A stretch of 64,000 nucleotides of DNA from Pseudomonas orientalis (GCF_002934065.1 NZ_CP018049.1:494501-558500); one strand, 5' to 3'. Shown: positions 8,576 through 18,349, counted from the first letter of the stretch. A program made the numbers and translations. The notes: a model not told the origin generated them from the letters alone.

Positions 8576-11500
8576 TTAGCCGATGGTCATCAGGCTGGCG
8601 TTACCGCCTGCCGCAGCGGTGTTGACGCTCAACGCCCGCTCGATCACCAGGCGCTCCAGCGCAATCGCCGTTTCGCCCTGCGACAGACCCTGCACGCCAA
8701 CAATCGCACCGCCACGCTGCGCCACTTGCTGGCACACCGCGCGCAATTGGTCGGAATCACCGTGATGCAGGACCGCGTCAAACACCACGTCGTCCTTGGT
8801 CCAGTCGGCCACGCGCTTGATCTTCGCCTGAATGTCTTTCGGCAGGCGTGGGAACAAGGCCTTGGTCAGCTCGGTTTCCGGCCATACCGCCGAACCGCCT
8901 ACCGCCAATACCGCGGCCAGTTGGGTCAGCAGGTCGCCTTCCACTTCGGCCAGGCACAGCACGTGCTCGCGCGGCAGGATCGCATAGCTGTTGCGCTCGC
9001 CGGTCGGGCCGGCCAGTTGACGGGTGATACCGCTTTGCGACTGTGCGGCAAATTGTGTGCACAGGGCGCTCAGTTCGCTGAACTTGTGAGTGTCGGCCCA
9101 GGTTTTCAGCGCGGTCAGCGGTTGGCTCATGGCGTCGCGCAGGCGCAGGTCGGGTGCGGTCAAGGCGTCGCCACGTACGAAGGATTGCTCGATCGCGTCG
9201 GTAGGACGGGTCGACAACAGGCGGTACAGGTACAGCGGACCACCGGCTTTGGGGCCGGTACCCGACAGGCCTTCACCGCCGAACGGCTGCACGCCGACCA
9301 CGGCGCCGACAATGTTGCGGTTGACGTAGACGTTACCGGCGTTGACGTTGTCGATCACCTTGGCGATGGTCTCGTCGATGCGGGTGTGCACGCCCAGGGT
9401 CAGGCCGTAGCCGGATGCGTTGATCTGGCCGATGAGCTGGTCGATTTCTTTACGCTTGTAGCGCACCACGTGCAGCACCGGACCGAAGATTTCCCGTTGC
9501 AGCTCGTCGAAGCTTTCCAGCTCGATCAGGGTCGGCATCACGAAGGTGCCACGCTTGATCTCGTCGCCATCGGCAATCGCCACCTGGTAAACGTTGCGGC
9601 CTTTGTCGCGCATGGCCTGGATGTGTTTCTCGATGCCGGCCTTGGCTTCGGCGTCGATCACCGGGCCGATATCCACCGACAGGCGCTCCGGGTTGCCGAG
9701 GCGGCATTCGGCCATGGCACCCTTGAGCATTTCGATGACGCGGTCTGCCGAATCTTCCTGCAGGCACAAGACGCGCAGGGCCGAGCAACGTTGGCCGGCG
9801 CTGTCGAAGGCCGACGACACCACGTCGATGACCACCTGTTCGGTGAGCGCCGACGAATCGACGATCATCGCGTTCTGGCCACCGGTTTCGGCGATCAGTG
9901 GAATCGGGCGGCCCTGAGCATCCAGGCGCCCGGCCACACTGCGTTGCAGCAAGCGTGCAACCTCGGTGGAACCGGTGAACATCACGCCTTTGACGCGCTC
10001 ATCACCGACCAGGCGGGCACCGACGCTTTCGCCCTGGCCCGGCAGCAATTGCAGCACGCCTTGCGGAATGCCGGCTTCGAGCAGGATGCGCACGGCTTGG
10101 GCGGCGACCAGCGGGGTTTGTTCGGCAGGCTTGGCCAGTACCGGGTTACCGGCGGCCAATGCAGCAGCGACCTGGCCGCTGAAGATCGCCAGCGGGAAGT
10201 TCCACGGGCTGATACACACCACCGGGCCCAATGGGCGGTGGGCGTCGTTGGTGAAATCGTTGCGTGCCTGTACCGCGTAGTAGCGCAGGAAGTCCACGGC
10301 TTCGCGTACTTCAGCGATGGCGTTGGCGAAGGTCTTGCCGGCTTCACGGGCGAGCAGGCCCATCAGTGGCTGGATTTCGCCTTCCATCAGGTCGGCGGCG
10401 CGTTCCAGGATCGCGGCGCGCTCGGCGGGCGGGGTGGCCTGCCAGATCGGTGCGGCGCTGATAGCGCACTGGATCGCATTGTCGACGTCTTCGACCGTGG
10501 CTTCCTGAACATGACCGACCACATCGCGCAGGTCCGACGGGTTCAGCACCGCGGCAGCCGGTTGTTCGCTGGCGGCGCAACCGAGCATCGGCGCGGCTTT
10601 CCAGTTGTTGTGGGCGGTGGCCAGCAGGGCGCAGGACAGCGATGCCAGGCGATGCTCGTTGGCCAGGTCGATACCGGCCGAGTTGGCGCGGTCGCGGCCA
10701 TACAAGTCACGCGGCAGCGGGATACGCGGGTGCGGCAGGCCGAAGCCGCCTTCCACGGTCGCCATCTGCTCGATGCTCGCCACTGGATCGGCCACCAGCT
10801 CCTGGATCGAGATGGATTGGTCGGCGATGCGGTTGACGAACGAAGTGTTCGCGCCGTTTTCCAGCAGGCGACGCACCAGATACGCCAGCAGTGTTTCGTG
10901 GGTGCCGACAGGGGCGTACACGCGGCACGGACGGTTAAGCTTGCCTTCGGAAACCTTGCCTACGACCTGTTCGTACAGCGGCTCACCCATGCCGTGCAGG
11001 CATTGGAACTCGTACTGGCCGGGGTAATAGTTCTGACCGGCAATGTGGTAGATGGCGGCCAGGGTGTGGGCGTTGTGCGTGGCGAACTGCGGGTAGATGA
11101 CTTCCGGCACCGACAGCAGTTTGCGTGCGCAGGCAATGTAGGAAACGTCGGTGTAGACCTTGCGCGTGTACACCGGGTAGCCTTCCAGGCCTTCGACCTG
11201 GGCGCGTTTGATTTCGCTGTCCCAGTACGCGCCTTTAACCAGGCGGATCATCAGGCGGTGGCGGCTGCGGCGGGCCAGGTCGATCACATAGTCGATCACG
11301 TACGGGCAACGCTTCTGGTAGGCCTGGATCACGAAACCGATACCGTTCCAGCCGGTCAATTGCGGCTCGAAGCACAGGCGCTCGAGCAGGTCCAGGGACA
11401 ACTCGAGGCGGTCGGCTTCTTCGGCGTCGATGTTCAGCCCGATGTCGTACTGTTTGGCCAGCAAGGTCAGCGACAAGAGGCGCGGGTACAACTCGTCCAT

Positions 11501-12529
11501 GACCCGCTCGTACTGCGCGCGGCTGTAACGCGGGTGCAGGGCGGAAAGCTTGATGGAGATGCCCGGGCCTTCATAGATCCCACGGCCGTGGGACGCCTTG
11601 CCGATGGAGTGAATGGCTTGTTCGTACGAGGCCAGGTACTTCTGCGCATCGTGCTCGGTGAGCGCGGCTTCACCGAGCATGTCGTAGGAGTAGCGGAAGC
11701 CCTTGGCTTCGAACTTGCTCGCGTTGGCCAGGGCTTCGGCGATGGTTTCGCCGGTGACGAACTGCTCGCCCATCAGGCGCATGGCCATGTCGACGCCCTT
11801 GCGGATCATCGGCTCGCCGCTTTTGCCGATGATGCGGCTCAGGGACGAGGTCAAGCCGGCTTCGTTATGGGTGGCGACCAGTTTGCCGGTCAACAGCAAG
11901 CCCCAGGTGGCGGCATTGACGAACAGCGACGGGCTGTTACCCAGGTGCGGGTGCCAGTTGCCGGTGCTGATCTTGTCGCGGATCAGTGCATCGCGAGTGC
12001 CCTTGTCCGGGATGCGCAGCAGCGCTTCGGCCAGGCACATCAGCGCTACGCCTTCCTGGGACGACAGGGAAAATTCCTGCAGCAGGCCCTGAACAATACC
12101 GGCACGGCCGCCGGCGCTCTTCTGGTTGCGCAGCTTCTCGGCAATCGTGGCGGCCAGCTTGTTGGTGGCTTCGGCCATGTCGGCCGGCAGGCGCGCCTGT
12201 TCGATCAGCATCGGCACCACTTCCGGCTCGGGGCGACGGTAAGCGGCGGTGATCGAGGCGCGCAATACGGACTGCGGCAGGATGCTCTCGGCGAACTCAA
12301 GGAAGCACTGGTGCGCGTGGTCGGCCTGCACCTCGCCCGCATCATCGGCGTCCTTGTTGCTCAAGCCATTGAGCTCGTTCAGGGTTGCACCACCCTCGAG
12401 TTTCTCCAGGTAATTGAAAATTGCCTGTTTGATCAGCCAGTGCGGCGTGCGATCAATGGAGGACGCGGCGGCCTTGAGGCGTTCGCGGGTCGGGTCGTCG
12501 AGTTTGACCCCAAGGGTGGTCGTAGCCAT
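8576..12529 (-). CDS. putA: Trifunctional PutA: repressor, proline dehydrogenase and P5C dehydrogenase
   Basis: Oxidises L-proline to glutamate in two steps and represses the put genes when proline is absent. The 1317 residues are standard for trifunctional PutA. Residues 1-50 form a ribbon-helix-helix DNA-binding domain (TTLGVKLDDPTRERLKAAA). About 240-560 is the FAD-dependent proline dehydrogenase barrel (LMIRLVKGAYWDSEIKRAQ and the substrate-contact region YLVRRLLENG). About 650-1110 is the NAD-dependent aldehyde dehydrogenase (SPWNFPLAIFSGQ; catalytic Cys in GQRCSALR). The final 200 residues are the C-terminal cap domain. I start at the ATG at 12529, which has GAGGA eight bases upstream and leaves the conserved N-terminus; the frame extends 12 codons further without support. 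It is divergent from putP across five PutA boxes. Confidence 0.97.
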   Translation of the reverse strand: MATTTLGVKLDDPTRERLKAAASSIDRTPHWLIKQAIFNYLEKLEGGATLNELNGLSNKDADDAGEVQADHAHQCFLEFAESILPQSVLRASITAAYRRPEPEVVPMLIEQARLPADMAEATNKLAATIAEKLRNQKSAGGRAGIVQGLLQEFSLSSQEGVALMCLAEALLRIPDKGTRDALIRDKISTGNWHPHLGNSPSLFVNAATWGLLLTGKLVATHNEAGLTSSLSRIIGKSGEPMIRKGVDMAMRLMGEQFVTGETIAEALANASKFEAKGFRYSYDMLGEAALTEHDAQKYLASYEQAIHSIGKASHGRGIYEGPGISIKLSALHPRYSRAQYERVMDELYPRLLSLTLLAKQYDIGLNIDAEEADRLELSLDLLERLCFEPQLTGWNGIGFVIQAYQKRCPYVIDYVIDLARRSRHRLMIRLVKGAYWDSEIKRAQVEGLEGYPVYTRKVYTDVSYIACARKLLSVPEVIYPQFATHNAHTLAAIYHIAGQNYYPGQYEFQCLHGMGEPLYEQVVGKVSEGKLNRPCRVYAPVGTHETLLAYLVRRLLENGANTSFVNRIADQSISIQELVADPVASIEQMATVEGGFGLPHPRIPLPRDLYGRDRANSAGIDLANEHRLASLSCALLATAHNNWKAAPMLGCAASEQPAAAVLNPSDLRDVVGHVQEATVEDVDNAIQCAISAAPIWQATPPAERAAILERAADLMEGEIQPLMGLLAREAGKTFANAIAEVREAVDFLRYYAVQARNDFTNDAHRPLGPVVCISPWNFPLAIFSGQVAAALAAGNPVLAKPAEQTPLVAAQAVRILLEAGIPQGVLQLLPGQGESVGARLVGDERVKGVMFTGSTEVARLLQRSVAGRLDAQGRPIPLIAETGGQNAMIVDSSALTEQVVIDVVSSAFDSAGQRCSALRVLCLQEDSADRVIEMLKGAMAECRLGNPERLSVDIGPVIDAEAKAGIEKHIQAMRDKGRNVYQVAIADGDEIKRGTFVMPTLIELESFDELQREIFGPVLHVVRYKRKEIDQLIGQINASGYGLTLGVHTRIDETIAKVIDNVNAGNVYVNRNIVGAVVGVQPFGGEGLSGTGPKAGGPLYLYRLLSTRPTDAIEQSFVRGDALTAPDLRLRDAMSQPLTALKTWADTHKFSELSALCTQFAAQSQSGITRQLAGPTGERNSYAILPREHVLCLAEVEGDLLTQLAAVLAVGGSAVWPETELTKALFPRLPKDIQAKIKRVADWTKDDVVFDAVLHHGDSDQLRAVCQQVAQRGGAIVGVQGLSQGETAIALERLVIERALSVNTAAAGGNASLMTIG

Positions 12530-12601
12530 ATTCTTATCCTCATGGGTGCCACTACCGAGTGGCATCTGCTGGCGGCAAGATTAGCTTTGCCCATGGCGAG
12601 G

Positions 12602-12841
12602 TGCAACCGGGTGCAACCCTTTTTGTTCATGAAATTTACGACGCTTGATCGGAAAAAATCCGGCCTTTGACCGAATCGGCTGCTTGTCGGTGCATTTGCT
12701 TCTGAGATTGAATGTTCTTGCTCCGAAAAGGAGCAAAAACACGGTGTTTGTGCGCAAAGGCGCGCAGGTGCAACTTATTCGCAAGAAACTGGTTGCACCT
12801 TATTTGCATTGTTGAATAGCATTCGCGCACCAAGGTGCAAC
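12602..12841. promoter_or_regulatory. putA-putP regulatory region with five PutA boxes (GTTGCA)
   Basis: The 461-bp gene-free interval 12530-12990 contains five copies of the PutA operator core GTTGCA, mostly within the longer form GGTTGCACC: at 12602-12607, 12612-12617, 12769-12774 and 12836-12841 on the minus strand, and 12792-12797 on the plus strand. The first two are 10 bp apart, one helical turn, near the putA start; the other three flank the presumed putP promoter. GTTGCA is the known E. coli PutA target. A hairpin around GGTCTGACAGACC (about 12937-12962) lies just before putP. I did not assign -10/-35 boxes. Confidence 0.8.
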
Positions 12842-12990
12842 CACCTCTACGGTTTGGTTCATCGGCTGGCGGCTTTCCTGGGGAAACGCCAGTCATAAAT
12901 GCGCGGCATTCAGTATCGTTTATCGGGTTACTACCGGTAGCGGTCTGACAGACCGTCGCTACATAAAAACAAAGCCAGGGCGTCACTTCT

Positions 12991-14475
12991 ATGAGCGTTA
13001 GCAATCCAACCCTGATCACGTTCGTGATCTATATCGCAGCAATGGTGCTGATCGGCCTGATGGCCTATCGCTCCACCAACAACCTTTCCGATTACATCCT
13101 TGGCGGTCGCAGCCTCGGCAGCGTGGTGACAGCCTTGTCCGCCGGTGCTTCCGATATGAGCGGCTGGTTGTTGATGGGCCTGCCGGGCGCGATCTACATG
13201 TCGGGTTTGTCGGAAAGCTGGATCGCCATCGGCCTGATCGTCGGTGCCTACCTCAACTGGCTGTTCGTGGCCGGTCGCCTGCGGGTGCAGACCGAACACA
13301 ACGGCGACGCCCTGACCCTGCCGGATTACTTCTCCAGCCGCTTCGAAGATAAAAGCGGCCTGCTGCGGATCATTTCTGCCGTGGTGATCCTGGTGTTCTT
13401 CACCATTTACTGCGCCTCCGGCATTGTGGCCGGTGCGCGCCTGTTCGAAAGCACCTTCGGCATGTCCTACGAGACGGCGCTATGGGCCGGTGCTGCAGCG
13501 ACTATCGCCTACACCTTCATCGGCGGTTTCCTGGCGGTCAGCTGGACCGACACCGTGCAAGCCACGCTGATGATCTTCGCGTTGATCCTGACGCCGATCA
13601 TCGTACTGCTGGCCACCGGCGGCGTGGACACCACCTTCCTGGCCATCGAAGCCAAGGACCCGACCAACTTCGACATGCTGAAAAACACCACCTTCATCGG
13701 TATCATCTCGCTGATGGGCTGGGGCCTGGGCTACTTCGGCCAGCCGCACATTCTCGCGCGGTTCATGGCGGCGGATTCGGTAAAGTCGATTGCCAACGCG
13801 CGCCGCATCTCCATGACCTGGATGATTCTGTGCCTGGGCGGCACCGTGGCGGTGGGCTTCTTCGGCATCGCTTACTTCTCGGCGCATCCTGAGGTGGCCG
13901 GTCCCGTGACCGAAAACCCTGAGCGTGTGTTTATCGAACTGGCCAAAATCCTGTTCAACCCATGGGTTGCCGGTGTGTTGCTGTCGGCGATCCTGGCGGC
14001 CGTGATGAGCACCCTGAGCTGCCAATTGCTGGTGTGTTCCAGCGCCCTGACCGAAGACTTCTACAAGGCATTCCTGCGAAAGGGGGCTTCCCAGCTTGAG
14101 CTGGTGTGGGTCGGTCGGATCATGGTGCTGGTAGTGGCCTTGATTGCCATCGCCATGGCCGCCAACCCGGAAAACCGCGTACTGGGCCTGGTCAGCTACG
14201 CCTGGGCCGGTTTCGGCGCCGCCTTCGGCCCTGTGGTGCTGATCTCGGTCATCTGGAAACACATGACCCGCAACGGCGCACTGGCCGGCATCCTGGTGGG
14301 CGCGTTTACCGTGATCGTGTGGAAACACTTCGAGTTGCTCGGCCTGTACGAAATCATCCCAGGCTTCATCTTCGCCAGCCTGGCGATCTACTTCGTGAGC
14401 AAGATGGGTGCACCGACTGCCGGTATGGTCGAGCGCTTTGATGCGGCGGAAAAAGATTACAACCTCAACAAGTAA
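12991..14475 (+). CDS. putP: Sodium/proline symporter PutP
   Basis: Inner membrane Na+-coupled proline uptake system of the SSS family, feeding PutA. The 494-residue product has about 13 hydrophobic segments and the family signature around residue 55 (SAGASDMSGWLLMG), including Asp55, known in E. coli PutP as essential for Na+ binding. Length is the same as other PutP proteins (about 490-502). The start ATG lies about 150 bp beyond the last PutA box. The Shine-Dalgarno is weak (CAGGGCG). A strong rho-independent terminator follows 35 bp after the stop. Confidence 0.96.
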   Translation: MSVSNPTLITFVIYIAAMVLIGLMAYRSTNNLSDYILGGRSLGSVVTALSAGASDMSGWLLMGLPGAIYMSGLSESWIAIGLIVGAYLNWLFVAGRLRVQTEHNGDALTLPDYFSSRFEDKSGLLRIISAVVILVFFTIYCASGIVAGARLFESTFGMSYETALWAGAAATIAYTFIGGFLAVSWTDTVQATLMIFALILTPIIVLLATGGVDTTFLAIEAKDPTNFDMLKNTTFIGIISLMGWGLGYFGQPHILARFMAADSVKSIANARRISMTWMILCLGGTVAVGFFGIAYFSAHPEVAGPVTENPERVFIELAKILFNPWVAGVLLSAILAAVMSTLSCQLLVCSSALTEDFYKAFLRKGASQLELVWVGRIMVLVVALIAIAMAANPENRVLGLVSYAWAGFGAAFGPVVLISVIWKHMTRNGALAGILVGAFTVIVWKHFELLGLYEIIPGFIFASLAIYFVSKMGAPTAGMVERFDAAEKDYNLNK

Positions 14476-14510
14476 TACCGCTGGGCGTTGATCGCCCGGT
14501 CATCGAAAAG

Positions 14511-14546
14511 AAGGCCTGCGTCCGACGGATGCGGGCCTTTTTTTTG
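14511..14546 (+). terminator. Rho-independent terminator of putP
   Basis: A GC-rich stem (AAGGCCTGCGTCC paired with GGATGCGGGCCTT, one bulge) is followed by eight T residues. It sits 35 bp after the putP stop and separates putP from the vgrG gene. Confidence 0.85.
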
Positions 14547-14675
14547 CCTGAACGATTGGGCCTTGAGGATTTCGGCGCTGAGGATGTAGGACCTTACTTA
14601 TTTTTCGTAGCAGTGCCCGACTCGGTAAACGGCTGTTGCAGAATCGCTCACTCACCCTTCGCAGAGAAACACCGG

Positions 14676-16682
14676 ATGTTCGCTCCTGCCAATCAAAGTG
14701 CCTTTAATCTGACCCTGGATGGGGAGCCTTGTGATCTCAAGGTTCATGGATTCACGGGCGATGAATTCATCAGCCTGCCCTTTCGCTTTGACCTCGAGTT
14801 GGTCAGCGAACAACCCGACCTTGACCTCGACAGCCTTCTGCACCGCCAGGCATTCCTGGGGTTCGACGCTCACGGCCATGGCATTCATGGCCAGGTTTAC
14901 CGCGTCGCGCAAGGCGATTCGGGCAAGCGCCTGACCCGTTATCAGATCACCCTGGTGCCGCAGTTGGCGTATCTGGAACACAGCAGCCACCAGCGAATCT
15001 TTCAGCAAAAAACCGTACCGCAGATCATTGCGCTGGTGCTGGAGGCTCAGGATATTCAGGCGAATACCTTTGTGTTTCGCCTGAGCGGTCAATATCCCGA
15101 GCGTGAGTACTGTGTTCAGTTCGACGAAACCGATTTGCAGTTCATCCAGCGCTTGTGCGTTGAGTCGGGCATTCACTACCACTTTCAGCACAGTCCCGAG
15201 CGCCACTTGCTGGTGTTTGGCGATGACCAGAGCGTGTTCAGGCAGCCGGACCAGGACACGTCTTATTTGGCCGGTTCCGGGATGGTGGCCGGGGCTCCGG
15301 CGATCAAGCGCTTTATGTTGCGGCTCGAAACCCGTACCGCCGGTGTGAACCTGCGGGCCTACGATTTCAAGAAACCCAGTCTGGTATTGGAAAGCACGGC
15401 CTCCAGCGCGCAACGCCCCTGCCTCGACGAACAGCGCTACCCCGGTGACTTTACGGATCGAGCGCACGGCAAGTACCTGGCGCAACGTGTGTTGGAGCGT
15501 CATCGCAGTGACTTTCGCCAGGCCAGCGGTATCAGCGACCAGCCGGCCCTGGTCACCGGACAGTTTCTGAAGATGGCCGATCACCCGCGTCAGGAGTGGA
15601 ATGACCTGTGGCTGGTCACCCAGCTGCACCATACCGGGCAGCAGCCGCAAGTATTGGAGGAGTCTGCGCCTGAGGACGTGCCCGCAGGCTACAGCAACGA
15701 ATTTGTCGTGACGCCTTGGGAGGTGCCGTTCCGAACGCCTGTGATCATGACCCGGCCACAGCTGTCGGGTTACCAGAACGCGGTGGTCACCGGGCCTGTC
15801 GGCAGTGAGGTGCACTGCGACGAATACGGTCGGGTCAAGGTGCAGATGGCCTGGGATCGCGACGGGGAACACAACGAACATTCCAGTTGTTGGCTGCGCG
15901 TGGCGAGCGGCTGGGCCCATGACCGTTACGGGGCGGTGCTGACCCCGCGCGTCGGCATGGAAGTGCTGGTGGGCTTCGTTGATGGCGACGTGGACATGCC
16001 GCTGGTGATGGGCTGCCTGCCCAACGCGGCGAATCGTTTGCCCCTCGATCTGCCGGCAGACAAGACCCGCAGTATCTTTCGCAGCCAGAGCAGCCCCGGT
16101 GGTGGCGGCTACAACGAACTGCGCATCGAGGACCGCAAGGGCGCCGAGGAAATTTACCTGCGCGCTCAGCGCGACTGGACCCAGCACGTGTTGCATGACC
16201 AGCAGGTGCAGGTCGATAACCAGCGCCGGGTTACGGTGGGCGGCGAGTCGCACCATGAGTTGCAGGGCGAAGAGCAACGCATCACCCACGGCAATCGCCT
16301 GACTGAACTCAAGCAGGATGACCACCTGATGGTCGGCGGTTCGCAGCACATGCGTGTCGGTCGCACCCTTCAACTGGGGGCAGGGCAGAGCATCGTCATC
16401 GATGCGGGGGCCAGCGTTACGATTCAGGCGGGAGGGCAGTCGATCACGCTGTCGGCGGGCGGTATTTTCAGCAGTGTGCCCATTCAGCCTGGCGGGGCGC
16501 CTGCCGCTACGATGGCGCCGTTGACGCCTGGTTTGAAGGAGGCGCTGCAGGCGGTTATCCCGCTTCCCCTGAGCCCTGTGCAAGTGGCCACCCTCAAGCG
16601 CAGCGCGCCGTTTTGCGAGGAGTGCGAGCGTTGTCGGGCCGGGCAGTGCGACATCACCGGGCATGCAGGGAGTGTTTCCTGA
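14676..16682 (+). CDS. vgrG: Type VI secretion tip protein VgrG
   Basis: Trimeric spike at the tip of the type VI secretion (T6SS) tube, punctured into target cells and carrying effectors. The 668 residues show a gp27-like base (about 1-370, with phage-late-control sequence RYQITLVPQLAYLEHSSHQR), a gp5-like OB fold (CDEYGRVKVQMAWDRDG and the neighbouring VLTPRVGMEVLVGFVDGD) and a beta-helix of polar repeats (about 480-600). A roughly 70-residue tail follows, rich in Pro/Ala and ending in a Cys cluster (CEECERCRAGQC), common in pseudomonad VgrGs. No enzymatic domain is fused. I start at the ATG at 14676, the usual VgrG N-terminus; an open extension to 14529 overlaps the putP terminator. It overlaps the next gene by one base. 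No other T6SS genes are in the window. Confidence 0.93.
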   Translation: MFAPANQSAFNLTLDGEPCDLKVHGFTGDEFISLPFRFDLELVSEQPDLDLDSLLHRQAFLGFDAHGHGIHGQVYRVAQGDSGKRLTRYQITLVPQLAYLEHSSHQRIFQQKTVPQIIALVLEAQDIQANTFVFRLSGQYPEREYCVQFDETDLQFIQRLCVESGIHYHFQHSPERHLLVFGDDQSVFRQPDQDTSYLAGSGMVAGAPAIKRFMLRLETRTAGVNLRAYDFKKPSLVLESTASSAQRPCLDEQRYPGDFTDRAHGKYLAQRVLERHRSDFRQASGISDQPALVTGQFLKMADHPRQEWNDLWLVTQLHHTGQQPQVLEESAPEDVPAGYSNEFVVTPWEVPFRTPVIMTRPQLSGYQNAVVTGPVGSEVHCDEYGRVKVQMAWDRDGEHNEHSSCWLRVASGWAHDRYGAVLTPRVGMEVLVGFVDGDVDMPLVMGCLPNAANRLPLDLPADKTRSIFRSQSSPGGGGYNELRIEDRKGAEEIYLRAQRDWTQHVLHDQQVQVDNQRRVTVGGESHHELQGEEQRITHGNRLTELKQDDHLMVGGSQHMRVGRTLQLGAGQSIVIDAGASVTIQAGGQSITLSAGGIFSSVPIQPGGAPAATMAPLTPGLKEALQAVIPLPLSPVQVATLKRSAPFCEECERCRAGQCDITGHAGSVS

Positions 16683-17407
16683 TGCACACACCCATGGACC
16701 CCTGCACTTGGCTGGCACAGCATCCCCTGCGGGCCGATGAGCGAATCTATGCCGTACTGGGCAATGCCAGCGACGCCAGGCCGCTCGCGGCCTGGCAAGC
16801 CACGGCGGCGGGGCCGCTGCCCCAAGCGATCTGGGCAGGCACGGCCTACGCCCAGTGGGAGGCGGTGATGCCTTACGTGGGCATCGTCGAGCCGGGCAGC
16901 GCGTTTCTCGATTGGGTAGCCGCCACGCCAGCCGACGATTGGGGGTGGCTGGCGGTATCTTCCAGCCCACTGGAAAGCGTGGTCGCCCACCTGCAAGGCT
17001 TGAGCAAGGTATTCCTGCCCAATGACCAGGCGGTGTTTTTCCGCTTCTGGGATGGCGCCCGGTTTGAGCCGATGTGGCAGCACCTGGATGGCCAGGCAGG
17101 CGCGGTTTTGCCGGTGTTTGGGCGTTACCTTATCAATGGCCGGCCGCTGACGTTGGCAACTGGACCGGTCACGCCAGCTCAAGCGTGCCCGTGGTGGCGA
17201 GTGCCAGCCGCGTTGCTCAGGCACCTGGAGGAGCAGTCGCCGGGCGTGCTGATCGACAACCTGCTGCAATGGCTGCAAGCGCAGCGTCCTGATCTGTATG
17301 CCGCCTTTACGCCGGCCACCTTGCAGCACAAACTTGGCTGGTTCGTGCGCAGGCGGGGGGCCAGCCATGCGGCGCTGGTCGATTACCTCCAGTCGCAGCT
17401 GAGTTAG
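16682..17407 (+). CDS. DUF4123 T6SS effector adaptor/chaperone
   Basis: A 241-residue protein of the DUF4123 family. Members act as adaptors that load a specific effector onto the VgrG encoded next to them. The family pattern is visible: an N-terminal YAVLGNASD strand, WEAVMPYVGIVEPGSAFLDWV, WGWLAVSSSPLESVVAHLQGL, then FFRFWDGARFEP, and a C-terminal helical tail. The start codon shares a base with the vgrG stop (TGATG), so it is coupled to vgrG. Such genes are normally followed by their effector; here only 80 bp separate it from rlmJ, a housekeeping gene. The cognate effector is therefore missing, encoded elsewhere or lost. Confidence 0.87.
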   Translation: MHTPMDPCTWLAQHPLRADERIYAVLGNASDARPLAAWQATAAGPLPQAIWAGTAYAQWEAVMPYVGIVEPGSAFLDWVAATPADDWGWLAVSSSPLESVVAHLQGLSKVFLPNDQAVFFRFWDGARFEPMWQHLDGQAGAVLPVFGRYLINGRPLTLATGPVTPAQACPWWRVPAALLRHLEEQSPGVLIDNLLQWLQAQRPDLYAAFTPATLQHKLGWFVRRRGASHAALVDYLQSQLS

Positions 17408-17486
17408 ACAAAGATGCCACCCGCCATGCGGCCCTGCACCTTTGCGCCGGTAGAAGGTAAACTTCGCCCCCTGCGCAGGAGCAACC

Positions 17487-18323
17487 ATGAATTATCGTCA
17501 CGCCTTTCACGCCGGCAACCACGCCGATGTCTTCAAACACCTGACCTTGACCCGTCTCATCGCCCTGATGTCGCGCAAGGAGCAGCCGTTCGCCTACCTT
17601 GATACCCACGCCGGCATTGGCCTGTATGACCTGCAGGGCGACCAGGCCAACCGCACTGGTGAATACCTGGAAGGCATCGCCCGCCTGTGGGGCGCCAACG
17701 ACCTGCCGCCGCTCACCGCCGATTACATGCGCGTGCTGCACGAGATGAACCCGGATGGCCAGTTGCGCTACTACCCGGGCTCGCCGGAGCTGTCGCGCCG
17801 CCTGACGCGCCCCCAGGACCGTGTGTTGCTCAACGAAAAACACCCGGAAGACGGCGTACTGCTCAAGGACAACATGAAGGGGGACCGCCGGGTCAAGGTG
17901 CACCTGGGCGAAGGCTGGCATGTGCCGCGCGCCTTGTTGCCGGTGCCGGAAAAACGCGCGCTGATGCTGATCGACCCGCCGTTCGAAAAACTCGATGAAA
18001 TGCAGCGTTGCGCGGCGTCCCTCAAGGAAGCCGTCAGCCGCATGCGTCAGACCGTCGCGGCGATCTGGTACCCGGTCAAAGACCACCGCATGTTGCGCCG
18101 CTTTTACCAGGACCTGGCCGGCACCGGCGCGCCGAAGCTGCTGCGCGTGGAATTGCTGGTGCACCCGCTGGACACGCCCAACACCTTGACCGGCTCGGGC
18201 CTGGCGATTGCCAACCCGCCGTGGGGGCTGGAAGAGGAATTGCGTGAACTGCTGCCATGGCTGTCCAAACAGCTTGGCCAGACCCAGGGCGGGTGGCAGA
18301 TGGATTGGCTCATCGCTGAGTAA
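17487..18323 (+). CDS. rlmJ: 23S rRNA (adenine2030-N6)-methyltransferase RlmJ
   Basis: S-adenosylmethionine-dependent enzyme that methylates A2030 of 23S rRNA. The 278-residue protein starts with the family signature MNYRHAFHAGNHADVFKHL, contains the SAM-binding stretch YLDTHAGIGLYDL and the catalytic N6-adenine motif DPPF in LIDPPFEKLDE. Length equals E. coli RlmJ (280). The start has GGAG seven bases upstream. In PAO1 the ortholog (PA5019) is next to msrA (PA5018) and dipA (PA5017), as here. A REPIN follows 27 bp after the stop. Confidence 0.94.
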   Translation: MNYRHAFHAGNHADVFKHLTLTRLIALMSRKEQPFAYLDTHAGIGLYDLQGDQANRTGEYLEGIARLWGANDLPPLTADYMRVLHEMNPDGQLRYYPGSPELSRRLTRPQDRVLLNEKHPEDGVLLKDNMKGDRRVKVHLGEGWHVPRALLPVPEKRALMLIDPPFEKLDEMQRCAASLKEAVSRMRQTVAAIWYPVKDHRMLRRFYQDLAGTGAPKLLRVELLVHPLDTPNTLTGSGLAIANPPWGLEEELRELLPWLSKQLGQTQGGWQMDWLIAE

Positions 18324-18349
18324 CTAATCTCAATACAAACGCAGAACCC

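Noticed and set aside
8504..12670. Open frame of nearly 1390 codons antisense to putA
   Set aside because: It mirrors putA; high third-position GC creates long stop-free antisense frames. The sequence is low-complexity Gln/Arg/Val-rich with no recognisable family.
14529..14675. Extended N-terminus of vgrG
   Set aside because: The extra 49 codons overlap the putP terminator and do not resemble VgrG; the ATG at 14676 gives the standard start.
14560..14675. Sigma-54 promoter upstream of vgrG
   Set aside because: I looked for TGGCAC-N5-TTGC and found no acceptable match.
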